DNA from: Clostridium fermenticellae
Lineage (GTDB): Bacteria > Bacillota > Clostridia > Clostridiales > Clostridiaceae
Assembly (NCBI RefSeq): GCF_003600355.1
Contig: NZ_CP032416.1
Span: 454,183-518,182, forward strand
Reading direction: 5' to 3'
Length of the DNA: 64,000 bases
Each line of letters opens with the position of its first letter. The first letter of the stretch is position 1. Position numbers and translations under genes: made by a program. Under the pieces are notes generated by a model. It did no database searches, had not been told where the DNA came from, and was given only the letters and a program-made list of their open reading frames with translations. This document shows positions 24,978-32,369 of the stretch, in pieces.

Positions 24978-25733
24978 ATGATAAAAAGAAGTTATAAGTT
25001 AAAGCCTGATAAACAAGATATGAGAGATAAGATTTATTACTCTTCAACTATAGAGAAAATTACAAGTCTTCCTGAAGAAGTTGATCTTAGAAAATATATG
25101 TCGCCAATAGTTGATCAAGGTGAACTTGGAAGTTGTACTGCTAATGCTATTGTTTCAGGATTGCGTGAGTATCTTGAAAATATATCTGATGAACCTTATA
25201 AACAGTTAAGTCGTCTATATTTGTATTGGTGGGAGAGATTTATAGAAGATACTGTGGATGAAGATAGTGGAGCTTACCTTAGAGATGGTATGAAAGTGCT
25301 TAAAAAACTTGGAGCTTCTTTTGAAAGTGATTACCCTTATGATATTAATAAGTTTAGAGAAGAACCAACTCCTAAGGCTGTATTAAATGGAGTGTCATAT
25401 ACAATTGATGAGTATAGACGTATTAAAGATTTAGATAATTTAAAAATAGCCTTGACAGAAAAGATGCCAGTTGTTACAGGAATGAAGGTATACTCGAGTT
25501 TTGAATCAGAAGATGTAATGAAAACTGGAGTAGTTCCTATGCCGGATATAACAAAAGAGCAGCTTTTGGGTGGACATGCAGTATTGGCAGTTGGATATAA
25601 TGATTGTAAATCAGAAGTCATTATGCGTAATTCTTGGGGTAAGGATTGGGGAGATAACGGTTATTTTTATCTTCCTTATAAGTATTTTACAGATGATAAT
25701 AGTTATATTATAGATATGTGGGTTGGAAAATAA
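24978..25733 (+). CDS. C1-family (papain-like) cysteine protease without signal peptide
   Basis: A papain-fold peptidase domain covers nearly the whole 251 residues. The catalytic Cys is in DQGELGSCTANA near residue 54, His in LGGHAVLAVGY near 199 and Asn in IMRNSWGKDWG near 219. There is no signal peptide and no sizeable propeptide, so it is probably cytoplasmic or released by lysis. AAAGGAG precedes ATG 24978. It is followed by its own terminator and then by DUF2164 and phage-like genes. Related short papain-like enzymes occur in clostridia and phages; the substrate is unknown. Confidence 0.92.
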   Translation: MIKRSYKLKPDKQDMRDKIYYSSTIEKITSLPEEVDLRKYMSPIVDQGELGSCTANAIVSGLREYLENISDEPYKQLSRLYLYWWERFIEDTVDEDSGAYLRDGMKVLKKLGASFESDYPYDINKFREEPTPKAVLNGVSYTIDEYRRIKDLDNLKIALTEKMPVVTGMKVYSSFESEDVMKTGVVPMPDITKEQLLGGHAVLAVGYNDCKSEVIMRNSWGKDWGDNGYFYLPYKYFTDDNSYIIDMWVGK

Positions 25734-25811
25734 CTATAAGATTGTTTACAGAAAATGTGAAAATATAAAACTATTGAGCAGAACTGTGCTACTGTTAGTT
25801 AAATAGTATAA

Positions 25812-25882
25812 AAAATAAGATAGAATTTTATAAAATGGCTAATGTTATTTTACAATTTTAATTCTATCTTATTTCGTTTTTA
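25812..25882 (+). terminator. Intrinsic terminator after the papain-like protease
   Basis: AAATAAGATAGAATT (25813-25827) pairs with AATTCTATCTTATTT (25860-25874), with GTTTTT following. The 32-base loop contains no obvious second stem. Confidence 0.75.
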
Positions 25883-25905
25883 TCTTCCATCTGATAGAAT
25901 TATAT

Positions 25906-25964
25906 TATAGGGTTTGTAATTCCAAGCTTACGTATAACTTAATTTTGGGATTATAAATCCTATA
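25906..25964 (+). repeat. Short member of the palindromic repeat family
   Basis: This 59-bp element begins TATAGGGTTTGTAATTC and ends ATTATAAATCCTATA. Its start matches the 262-bp element at 38843 and the ends are mutually inverted (TATAGG/CCTATA). It looks like an internally deleted copy. Confidence 0.65.
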
Positions 25965-25985
25965 TTATAAATTATGGAGGATAAT

Positions 25986-26222
25986 ATGAGAGGAAAAAGT
26001 AAAATAAAATTGAGTGAAGAAACAAAGAGAGAGATGAGTTATAAAATAAAGAGTTATTTCTTAAAAGAGAGAGACGAAGAATTGGGCGATCTTGCTTCAA
26101 GTTTGATTTTGGAGTTTGTTATAGAAGAATTGGCACCCGAATTTTACAATCAAGGGGTTTATGATTCCTATAAATATATGGGTGAGATGGTTGATGATTT
26201 ACTGTCAATTCAAAAATATTAA
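25986..26222 (+). CDS. DUF2164 family protein
   Basis: This 78-residue protein has the family pattern KLSEETKREM, YFLKERDEELGDLAS and ELAPEFYNQGVYDS. ATG 25986 has GGAGG five bases upstream; an earlier in-frame ATG at 25974 overlaps that box. DUF2164 is a widespread small cytoplasmic family with no assigned function. A terminator follows at once, so it is a single-gene unit. Confidence 0.88.
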   Translation: MRGKSKIKLSEETKREMSYKIKSYFLKERDEELGDLASSLILEFVIEELAPEFYNQGVYDSYKYMGEMVDDLLSIQKY

Positions 26223-26252
26223 GAACTTTAGATAAATCTGAAGTTCTTTTAT
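26221..26252 (+). terminator. Intrinsic terminator after the DUF2164 gene
   Basis: AAGAACTT pairs with AAGTTCTT across a 13-base loop, followed by TTATTTTG. Confidence 0.7.
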
Positions 26253-26436
26253 TTTGTCTTTTTTCGGGTTCTGTGTTTATTTGTTGGAACTACATTTAAA
26301 ATAAATAAATATAATAAAAAGACAGGGATTGAACAATCAGCATGAATATTGTTAGATATGCAGATAATTCTTTTGTTATTGAGAGGAAACTTACAGGAAG
26401 TACTTTTAGATAATATTAAAAATGGAGGTAAATAGG

Positions 26437-26700
26437 ATGGCAAAATACAGAAAGAAGCCAATTATGGTTGAAGCTGTTGTATTTTATGCTGAAGCATCTT
26501 ATATGATGAAGTTGTCAAAATTCCTACCTTTCAAAATAGAGGTATTCGAAAAAGATGGAAAAAAGCATTTTATAATTCCAACATTGGAGGGACCTATGAG
26601 AGCGACTGAAGGTGACTATATTATAAAGGGTATAGGTGGAGAATTTTATGCTTGTAAACCGGATATATTTGAAAAGACTTATGAGTTTGTAGAAAAATAA
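26437..26700 (+). CDS. Phage-like small protein (prophage PGDYI-type)
   Basis: This 87-residue protein starts MAKYRKKPIMVEA and contains ATEGDYIIKGIGGEFYACKPDIFEKTYE, the familiar pattern of a small protein encoded in many Firmicute prophages. ATG 26437 has GGAGG upstream. It is followed 27 bases later by a holin-like gene. No other structural phage genes are visible, so this is a domesticated or residual piece. Confidence 0.8.
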   Translation: MAKYRKKPIMVEAVVFYAEASYMMKLSKFLPFKIEVFEKDGKKHFIIPTLEGPMRATEGDYIIKGIGGEFYACKPDIFEKTYEFVEK

Positions 26701-26727
26701 ATAAGAATTATATGGGGGTAAATAAAT

Positions 26728-27285
26728 GTGGATATGAATAATGTTGTAGCTATAGGCGGAATTTTGATAGGAATTTCGGGAGTTACACTCTTTCTTTTTC
26801 CAAAACTAAAAGAAAAGAAAGTAAATGTTTCTAAGGCCATAAATGCTATACAGCAGGGTACAGACACTGCAGACTTGGTTTTATCTGCAGTTAATAAGAT
26901 GATTCCCGGGAATCCTGTAATAAATGTTCTTGAAATAATAAACAAATGGGGCAGAATTGCGGCAGGGTATGCAGAGCAGTTGTATCATGCGGGAGATATT
27001 AAAAAAAATGAAAGAGAACAAGTTGCTGAGACAGTTGCTTTAAATGTTTTGAAGGAGCTTAATATTCCTGTGGATGATAATAAAAAAACTCTAATAGATG
27101 CGGCAATAAAGAATGCTGTCAATGATCTTGGACATGCGTCTTTAAGCGAAGAAGAAAAGAATGCTCAAATAGAAAAGATAAAGCAGGATTTAGCTTTAGT
27201 ACAAACTGAAAATGCTGAATTGAAGCAGACCATTTTAAAAATGCAAAGTAAATTGATATCTGGTAGAACCACAAGCATAAAATGA
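26728..27285 (+). CDS. Holin-like protein with N-terminal membrane anchor (LLH-type)
   Basis: This 185-residue protein has one N-terminal hydrophobic helix (VVAIGGILIGISGVTLFLF). A middle helical region with AGYAEQLYHAGDIKKNEREQVAE resembles the LLH phage holin family, and a C-terminal coiled coil (residues about 135-175, heptad Leu/Ile with Glu/Lys) follows. It is somewhat longer than common LLH holins. GTG 26728 is chosen because the GGGGGT box lies 9 bases upstream. It could permeabilise the membrane or act as a membrane-tethered coiled-coil protein; lytic function is unproven. Confidence 0.6.
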   Translation: MDMNNVVAIGGILIGISGVTLFLFPKLKEKKVNVSKAINAIQQGTDTADLVLSAVNKMIPGNPVINVLEIINKWGRIAAGYAEQLYHAGDIKKNEREQVAETVALNVLKELNIPVDDNKKTLIDAAIKNAVNDLGHASLSEEEKNAQIEKIKQDLALVQTENAELKQTILKMQSKLISGRTTSIK

Positions 27286-27322
27286 CCCGATTCAGATAGC
27301 AGATAGTATTTGAATGAAAATT

Positions 27323-27362
27323 TAAGCCCGGTGGATAAATAAAAAACTGCCGGGCTCTATTT
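27323..27362 (+). terminator. GC-rich terminator after the holin-like gene
   Basis: AGCCCGG (27325-27331) pairs with CCGGGCT (27350-27356), followed by CTATTTATT. The T tail is interrupted. Confidence 0.65.
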
Positions 27363-27418
27363 ATTCACTTAAATAAAAAAGGTAGCTATCTTTAATTGAA
27401 TTTTATCCTACTAATTTT

Positions 27419-28297
27419 TTAGATATTAGGCTGTCTATACTTTATGTAGTTTAAAAATCGTTTAACTGCAAGTGATGTACTCTTTTTATTTTTCAATGCC
27501 AATCCAATTCTTCGATAAGCAGGTACTTCCAATTCTTTTGTAATAACATGATAAGGAATACGCTGTAAAATAAGTTGTGGCAAAATACTAATGCCCAGAC
27601 CGCTTTCCACCATAGACATAATGGCATAATCGTCCCATGTTGTAAAACGGATTTTAGGATAAATTTCACATTGATCAAATATCTTTGAAACATCTGCTTT
27701 TTCACTCTTTTCTAGCAGCATAAAAGGGTAATCACATAATGCCTTGACCGGGAAATATTTACAATTAACAAGAGGATGGTTTTCGGGTAAAACCACAAGT
27801 AGTTTATCCTGCTTTAAAAAAATTGTTTCAAATTCCGGAAGTGTAGGAAGCCTAAGAAAGCCGCAATCTACGCGTCCTTCTAGAATCCAGTTTTCTATTT
27901 CTGTATAGTCTCCAAGTAGCAATTCGTAATTAATGTTGGGATAATCTTTTTGAAATTTTTTAATTATATTCGGGAGCCAATGGGTTGCCACACTTGAAAA
28001 TGTACCTATACGGATAAGTCCGGATTGCAATCCATTCAATTCTTCAATTTGCACCTGTAATTTCTGATATTCAGTACATACATTTTTAGCAAATGGTAAT
28101 AATTTTAAACCGTCAGAAGTTAATCGTACACCAGAGTGTCGGCGTTCAAGAAGTGATACACACCATTCTTTTTCTAGATCATTAATCATACGGCTAATGC
28201 CAGACTGGGAATAATTCAGCATCTCTGCCGCTTTTGTAAAGCTGCCATATTCAACAGTCTTAATAAATGCCATATATTTTTGAATATTCATGTCCAT
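27419..28297 (-). CDS. LysR-family transcriptional regulator
   Basis: This 292-residue regulator has an N-terminal winged helix-turn-helix (GSFTKAAEMLNYSQSGISRMI, residues about 17-37) and a periplasmic-binding-fold effector domain from about residue 90. It is divergent from the ProX-like gene across about 125 bases, a common arrangement in which the LysR protein controls its neighbour. GAGG lies upstream of the start. The effector is unknown. Confidence 0.93.
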   Translation of the reverse strand: MDMNIQKYMAFIKTVEYGSFTKAAEMLNYSQSGISRMINDLEKEWCVSLLERRHSGVRLTSDGLKLLPFAKNVCTEYQKLQVQIEELNGLQSGLIRIGTFSSVATHWLPNIIKKFQKDYPNINYELLLGDYTEIENWILEGRVDCGFLRLPTLPEFETIFLKQDKLLVVLPENHPLVNCKYFPVKALCDYPFMLLEKSEKADVSKIFDQCEIYPKIRFTTWDDYAIMSMVESGLGISILPQLILQRIPYHVITKELEVPAYRRIGLALKNKKSTSLAVKRFLNYIKYRQPNI

Positions 28298-28422
28298 ACT
28301 ATGTTTACCTCATATATATCTGATTTTATCATCTTTATCATGATAAACATTCATTTTTGTAATTTATAGGTTTATGATACACTATGCCTGTAGAGTTTTC
28401 AAGAGAAGGGAATGAAATAAAC

Positions 28423-28962
28423 ATGTTTTATGTAAGTGATATTTATACAACGCCGCCAAACAAGTTTGACACCCTACTGCAAAAGAAAACATATGAAGTA
28501 TTACAAAGCTTACATATTCCGTTTGAACGTGTTGATACAGATAAAGCAATTACGATGGAGGATTGCGTTCAAATTGATAAGAAATTAGATATGAAGATGG
28601 TAAAAACTTTGTTTCTTTGCAACCGACAGCAAACAGTTTTTTATATGTTCATTACAACAGGTGATAAGAAGTTCAAATCAAAGGATTTCAGTAATGCATT
28701 AGGAGTAGCACGTGTTTCCTTTGCTCCTGCAGATTTAATGGAAAGGATGTTGGGAACTGAAATCGGTGCGGCAACTGTTTTCAGTGCCATACTTGATAAC
28801 AATAGTACTGTACAAATTATTTTTGATAAAGATGTTGTTAACGAAGAATGGTATGGGTGCAGCGATGGTACAACTACTAGTTATATGAAAATCAAAACGG
28901 AACAAATTATTTACAATTTTTTGCCTTTTGTGAAGCATACGTTATCTGTTATTGAGATGTGA
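28423..28962 (+). CDS. YbaK/ProX-type aminoacyl-tRNA deacylase
   Basis: This protein of about 180 residues is of the YbaK/aaRS-associated editing superfamily, close to ProX, which hydrolyses mischarged Ala-tRNA(Pro). Family marks include a Lys in MKMVKTLFLCN, the FSNALGVARVSFA segment and GTEIGAATVFSAI near residue 125, which forms the editing pocket. ATG 28423 is preferred because GAAGGG lies upstream; the ATG at 28384 has no ribosome binding site. It is probably controlled by the divergent LysR gene. Confidence 0.87.
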   Translation: MFYVSDIYTTPPNKFDTLLQKKTYEVLQSLHIPFERVDTDKAITMEDCVQIDKKLDMKMVKTLFLCNRQQTVFYMFITTGDKKFKSKDFSNALGVARVSFAPADLMERMLGTEIGAATVFSAILDNNSTVQIIFDKDVVNEEWYGCSDGTTTSYMKIKTEQIIYNFLPFVKHTLSVIEM

Positions 28963-29033
28963 TAAAGTAGTTTTTACCTGAAAACACCATAACATTAACT
29001 CTATTATAATTAAATAAAAAGGGGTGTTGATGA

Positions 29034-29561
29034 ATGGTTTATACAACTGTAATACAGACTCCACTTGGAATGGTTAGAGCATCAGCAGAAAAGAATGCTC
29101 TTAAAGGATTGTGGTTTATTGGACAAAAGTATTATCCGAAGAATGTGGAGTTATGGATAAATAAGCCAGATTATAGAATTTTTAAAGAGACTGACAGATG
29201 GCTAAAAAACTATTTTTCCGGTAGAAAGAATTTATGCTTACCTAAGCTTGAACCTGAGGGAACAAAGTTTCAAAGAGATGTTTGGAATGTGCTTCTACAA
29301 ATTCCGTATGGAAAAGTTATTACTTATGGAGAAATTGCAAAAAAAATAGCAGAGTTAAGGGCAATAGGTTCAATGTCAGCACAAGCAGTTGGTGGAGCTG
29401 TCGGACATAATCCTATATCAATTTTAATTCCATGTCATAGAGTTATCGGTTCTAATGGTAACTTAACTGGTTATGCTGGAGGAATCCAAAAAAAGAGGGC
29501 TCTTCTCATGCTTGAAAAGGCCCAAATTTATAATGCAACATCTCAGGAAAATAGTTTATAA
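29034..29561 (+). CDS. ogt: Methylated-DNA-[protein]-cysteine S-methyltransferase
   Basis: This suicide repair protein moves the alkyl group from O6-alkylguanine to its own Cys. The active-site motif IPCHRVIGSNG lies near residue 142, preceded by the helix-turn-helix region PYGKVITYGEIA near 100 with the Arg-finger-like AVGGAVGHNP. The 175-residue length is normal. GGGGTG precedes the ATG 29034. It converges with the amino-acid permease gene, 16 bases apart. Confidence 0.95.
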   Translation: MVYTTVIQTPLGMVRASAEKNALKGLWFIGQKYYPKNVELWINKPDYRIFKETDRWLKNYFSGRKNLCLPKLEPEGTKFQRDVWNVLLQIPYGKVITYGEIAKKIAELRAIGSMSAQAVGGAVGHNPISILIPCHRVIGSNGNLTGYAGGIQKKRALLMLEKAQIYNATSQENSL

Positions 29562-29577
29562 ATTATGTAGTATGGTT

Positions 29578-30969
29578 TTATGCTAAGTACTGTTTAGCAT
29601 TTTCTTTAGAATTATTATTCTTTTTTTTAGATTTAAGTATTTTAAAAATTACAGCGAGAATTAAAAACCACACAGGTGTTACAAATAGAGCTACACGAGT
29701 TTCATTGTTGAGGGCAAGTGTAAATATAACAAAAGCAAAGAACGCTAAAATCATATAATTTATAATTGGATAAAACGGCATTTTGAATTTATTGTTTTTA
29801 GCAAGTTCTGGTTTGGTTTTACGGTATTTTATATGACAAATAACTATTATTGCCCAAATGAATATATAACAGAAGGTTGATATACTTGTGATAAGTACAA
29901 ATACTCCTTCCGGCATAATGTAATTTAAAATAACTGCAATTAATATAATACAGGCAGAAAATATTGTTGCATTACATGGTATATGATTAGAAGTTAATTT
30001 TTTCATTGATTTAGGTGCATTATCTTCTTTAGCAAGTGAGAAAACCATACGGCTTGTACTAAATATGCCACTGTTACAAGCAGATGCGGCAGATGTTAAT
30101 ACAACAAAATTTACAATACTTGCAGCTGCAGCAATTCCAATTGCAGAAAATACTTGTACAAAAGGACTCTTGGCCGGATCGATCGAATTCCAAGGATATA
30201 TTGCCATAATAACAGCAAGTGCTCCAACATAGAAAATTATAATTCTTATTGGAATATTATTTATAGCTCTTGGGATAACGTGTTCCGGATTTTCAGTCTC
30301 ACCAGCAGTTAGACCAACTAATTCAATACCAGTAAAGGCAAATACAACCATTTGAAAAGATAGAATGAAACCATTCAGACCATTTGGAAACCATCCACCA
30401 TGTCTCCAGAGATTAGAAAAGCTTGATGCTCCAGCGTTTGTTGAAAAACCTTTAATGATCATAAAAGTACCACCTATAATTAAAGCTAGTATTGCTATTA
30501 CTTTAATTAGTGCAAACCAGAATTCCATTTCCCCAAATAGTTTTACAGCAGTAAGATTCATAATTAGTAAAATTACAAGAACTACAAGGCTTGGAAGCCA
30601 TCTTGATATATTTGGAAACCAGTATTGTACATAGAGCCCTGATGCAGTTACATCAGCCATAGCAAGTGAAATCCAGCAGAACCAATATGTCCATCCAGTT
30701 ATGAAAGCAGTACTTTCACCAAGATAATCGTAGACGAATTCCACGAAAGAATGGTAATTTGAATTTGAAAGCAGCAGTTCACCAAGTGCACGCATGACAA
30801 AAAATAGCATTATTCCTGTTATTGAGTATGCCAATAGAATAGATGGACCTGCTAGATGAATTGATCTGCCAGAACCGAGAAACAATCCGGTACCAATGGC
30901 ACCACCTATTGCAAGCAATTGAACGTGTCGATTTTTTAAACCTCTTGATAAATTTTGATTTTCCTCCAT
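29578..30969 (-). CDS. Amino-acid permease (APC superfamily, AAT type) under glycine riboswitch control
   Basis: This 463-residue transporter has about twelve membrane segments. The N terminus holds the AAT signature RHVQLLAIGGAIGTGLFLGS (residues about 13-32), and FAFTGIELVGLTAGETENP lies near 210-228. The leader on the same strand (31089-31272) is a tandem glycine riboswitch, so glycine, or a related small amino acid such as serine or alanine, is the likely cargo. GGCGGAAT lies upstream of ATG 30969. The 120-base segment between riboswitch and start holds two further hairpins that could be the expression platform. Confidence 0.92.
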   Translation of the reverse strand: MEENQNLSRGLKNRHVQLLAIGGAIGTGLFLGSGRSIHLAGPSILLAYSITGIMLFFVMRALGELLLSNSNYHSFVEFVYDYLGESTAFITGWTYWFCWISLAMADVTASGLYVQYWFPNISRWLPSLVVLVILLIMNLTAVKLFGEMEFWFALIKVIAILALIIGGTFMIIKGFSTNAGASSFSNLWRHGGWFPNGLNGFILSFQMVVFAFTGIELVGLTAGETENPEHVIPRAINNIPIRIIIFYVGALAVIMAIYPWNSIDPAKSPFVQVFSAIGIAAAASIVNFVVLTSAASACNSGIFSTSRMVFSLAKEDNAPKSMKKLTSNHIPCNATIFSACIILIAVILNYIMPEGVFVLITSISTFCYIFIWAIIVICHIKYRKTKPELAKNNKFKMPFYPIINYMILAFFAFVIFTLALNNETRVALFVTPVWFLILAVIFKILKSKKKNNNSKENAKQYLA

Positions 30970-31088
30970 ATGTATTCCGCCTTTCTTATTTTGTATAAGT
31001 TTTTATTATTGGAGATACAAATGGGAATAGATAAGATACATACAAATGAAGTAATTTTTAAGTATTACTTTTATAAGATAAGTTATCT

Positions 31089-31272
31089 TTCCCTTGTCCT
31101 TTTACCTGAGAGTTTCGTCATATATAGACTTGCTCCTTCGGTTCTCTTTGTAGAGTCTCTCCAAGGGTTCATCCAATAGCGGTCATCTCTAATAAATAGG
31201 TACCTGAAAGATTTACTTCTTCGGTGAATGACTTTTCGTCATAACTCTCCCACTATCTTCATCTGAACGAAT
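31089..31272 (-). promoter_or_regulatory. Tandem glycine riboswitch
   Basis: Read on the minus strand, the first aptamer contains GGGAGAGTTATGACG, CACCGAAGAAGTAA and TTTCAGGTACC. The second has TTGGAGAGACTC, ACCGAAGGAGCAAG and the hallmark GACGAAACTCTCAGGTAAAA. This is the standard two-aptamer glycine riboswitch layout. It lies 120 bases upstream of the permease gene. Downstream stems (AAGATAA/TTATCTT and AAGTAAT/ATTACTT) may form the switch that controls read-through or translation. Confidence 0.92.
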
Positions 31273-31344
31273 AAATTTCACCCTTATATCGTAATATATA
31301 TCAGGAGAAATTGCAATATTTTTTTAGTTTCTGACAAAAATCAT

Positions 31345-31500
31345 TATAAAAAGGATGCTTTTATTATGCAAGTCTTAAAGATGGATTTAGTTACAATTAT
31401 GAAACCATATTTAAAAGAACTTATGGGAAAAAACAATGATGCTGTTCACCTTGTTATTAATGTACCTACATTTGACAGCATCTTCCTTAGATATAAATGA
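31345..31500. other. IS left-end remnant and a 44-codon frame
   Basis: On the minus strand, TTGCATAATAAAAGCATCC and the 25 bases beyond it match the leader of the IS4-type element (22913-22960), so a scar of a related IS lies here. On the plus strand a 44-codon frame begins at ATG 31366 (MQVLKMDLVTIMKPYLK) and ends at 31500. It uses the AAAGGATGC box of the IS remnant as apparent ribosome binding site. I do not recognise it and consider it probably non-functional. Confidence 0.45.
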
Positions 31501-31507
31501 TCTGTTT

Positions 31508-31588
31508 AGATTTTTATGAATGCAAGCTTAGATTTACTAGAAATTTTTTACGTGGCCAATTTTGGGAATCGCGGCCGGAGGATAAGTT
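31508..31588 (-). repeat. Partial copy of the palindromic repeat family
   Basis: The sequence from AGATTTTTATGAATGCAAG through TTTTGGGAATCG to GATAAGTTAA is the reverse complement of the left arm of the 262-bp element (about 38865-38953), with several changes. Only one arm is present. Confidence 0.7.
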
Positions 31589-31610
31589 AAACTTTCATTT
31601 ATAGATCCTA

Positions 31611-32048
31611 TTACTCTGTCACACCTTTTAACATTTTATAGAGAAGCTTATAAAGTGTCTTTATTTCTTCTAAATCAAGTTTAACACACTGACCGATTTG
31701 AGATGGAATCTTGACTGCTGTTTCCTTAAGTTTGTTACCTTCTTCAGTCAACGTAACTATTAAATTTCTTTCATCATCTTTTGATCTTACACGTGTAATA
31801 TATCCTTTCGATTCTAACTTTTTCAAAACCGGTGTTAGTGTACCAGAATCTAGATACAGGTATTCTCCGAGTTCTTTAACATTTAATTCTATCTTTTCCC
31901 ATATTACCATCATGGTAATATACTGAGTATATGTTAAATCTATTTTTTCAAGAAAAGGCTTGTATTTTTTAACAACCTCTTTTGCACATGCATAAAGTGG
32001 AAAACACAATTGATTTTCTAATTTTAAGATATCATATTTATTTTTCAT
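31611..32048 (-). CDS. MarR-family regulator, OhrR-like
   Basis: This 145-residue winged-helix regulator has the N-terminal LENQLCFPLYACAKEV. The first Cys, near residue 15, corresponds to the peroxide-sensing Cys of OhrR, and YTQYITMMVIWE also fits that group. The recognition region is LDSGTLTPVLKKLESKGY near 70-87. No ohr peroxidase gene is adjacent, so the target is unknown; the helicase and ABC genes lie divergently 320 bases away. A palindromic-repeat fragment lies just beyond its stop. Confidence 0.88.
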   Translation of the reverse strand: MKNKYDILKLENQLCFPLYACAKEVVKKYKPFLEKIDLTYTQYITMMVIWEKIELNVKELGEYLYLDSGTLTPVLKKLESKGYITRVRSKDDERNLIVTLTEEGNKLKETAVKIPSQIGQCVKLDLEEIKTLYKLLYKMLKGVTE

Positions 32049-32187
32049 GTTTTATACTCCTTTATGAATAATTATATCGTACACAATTAAATTTATCACT
32101 TTTCTTATAATTCTTCAATAAAATATTACAGAACAGCTCATTGATGATATTAAGAAAATTATATAGCCTTTTTAAAGGAGTGATGAA

Positions 32188-32218
32188 ATGAAAAAAGGTG
32201 TATGACCATTGACACACC
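32188..32218 (+). other. Strong ribosome binding site followed by a five-codon frame
   Basis: AAAGGAGTGATGAAATG opens MKKGV and stops at 32205. GGTGT/ACACC arms frame a small hairpin directly after. It is either the relic of a deleted gene or a minileader upstream of the helicase. The rest of 32049-32369 is AT-rich with no gene. Confidence 0.25.
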
Positions 32219-32369
32219 AAAAGAGAAATGATAATATAATTCTACTGATAATATATGTATATAAACAACATACATCCAATTATATTATACTACTTTCTAA
32301 AAGCGATGTCAATGCTTTTTTTATGGTAATGTTATTGAATTATTCATTACAAGGAAAGGATGGGATTAA

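Noticed and set aside
26342-26413. 23-codon frame MNIVRYADNSF... before the phage-like gene
   Set aside because: No ribosome binding site and no family resemblance; it may be a phage-gene scrap but cannot be supported.
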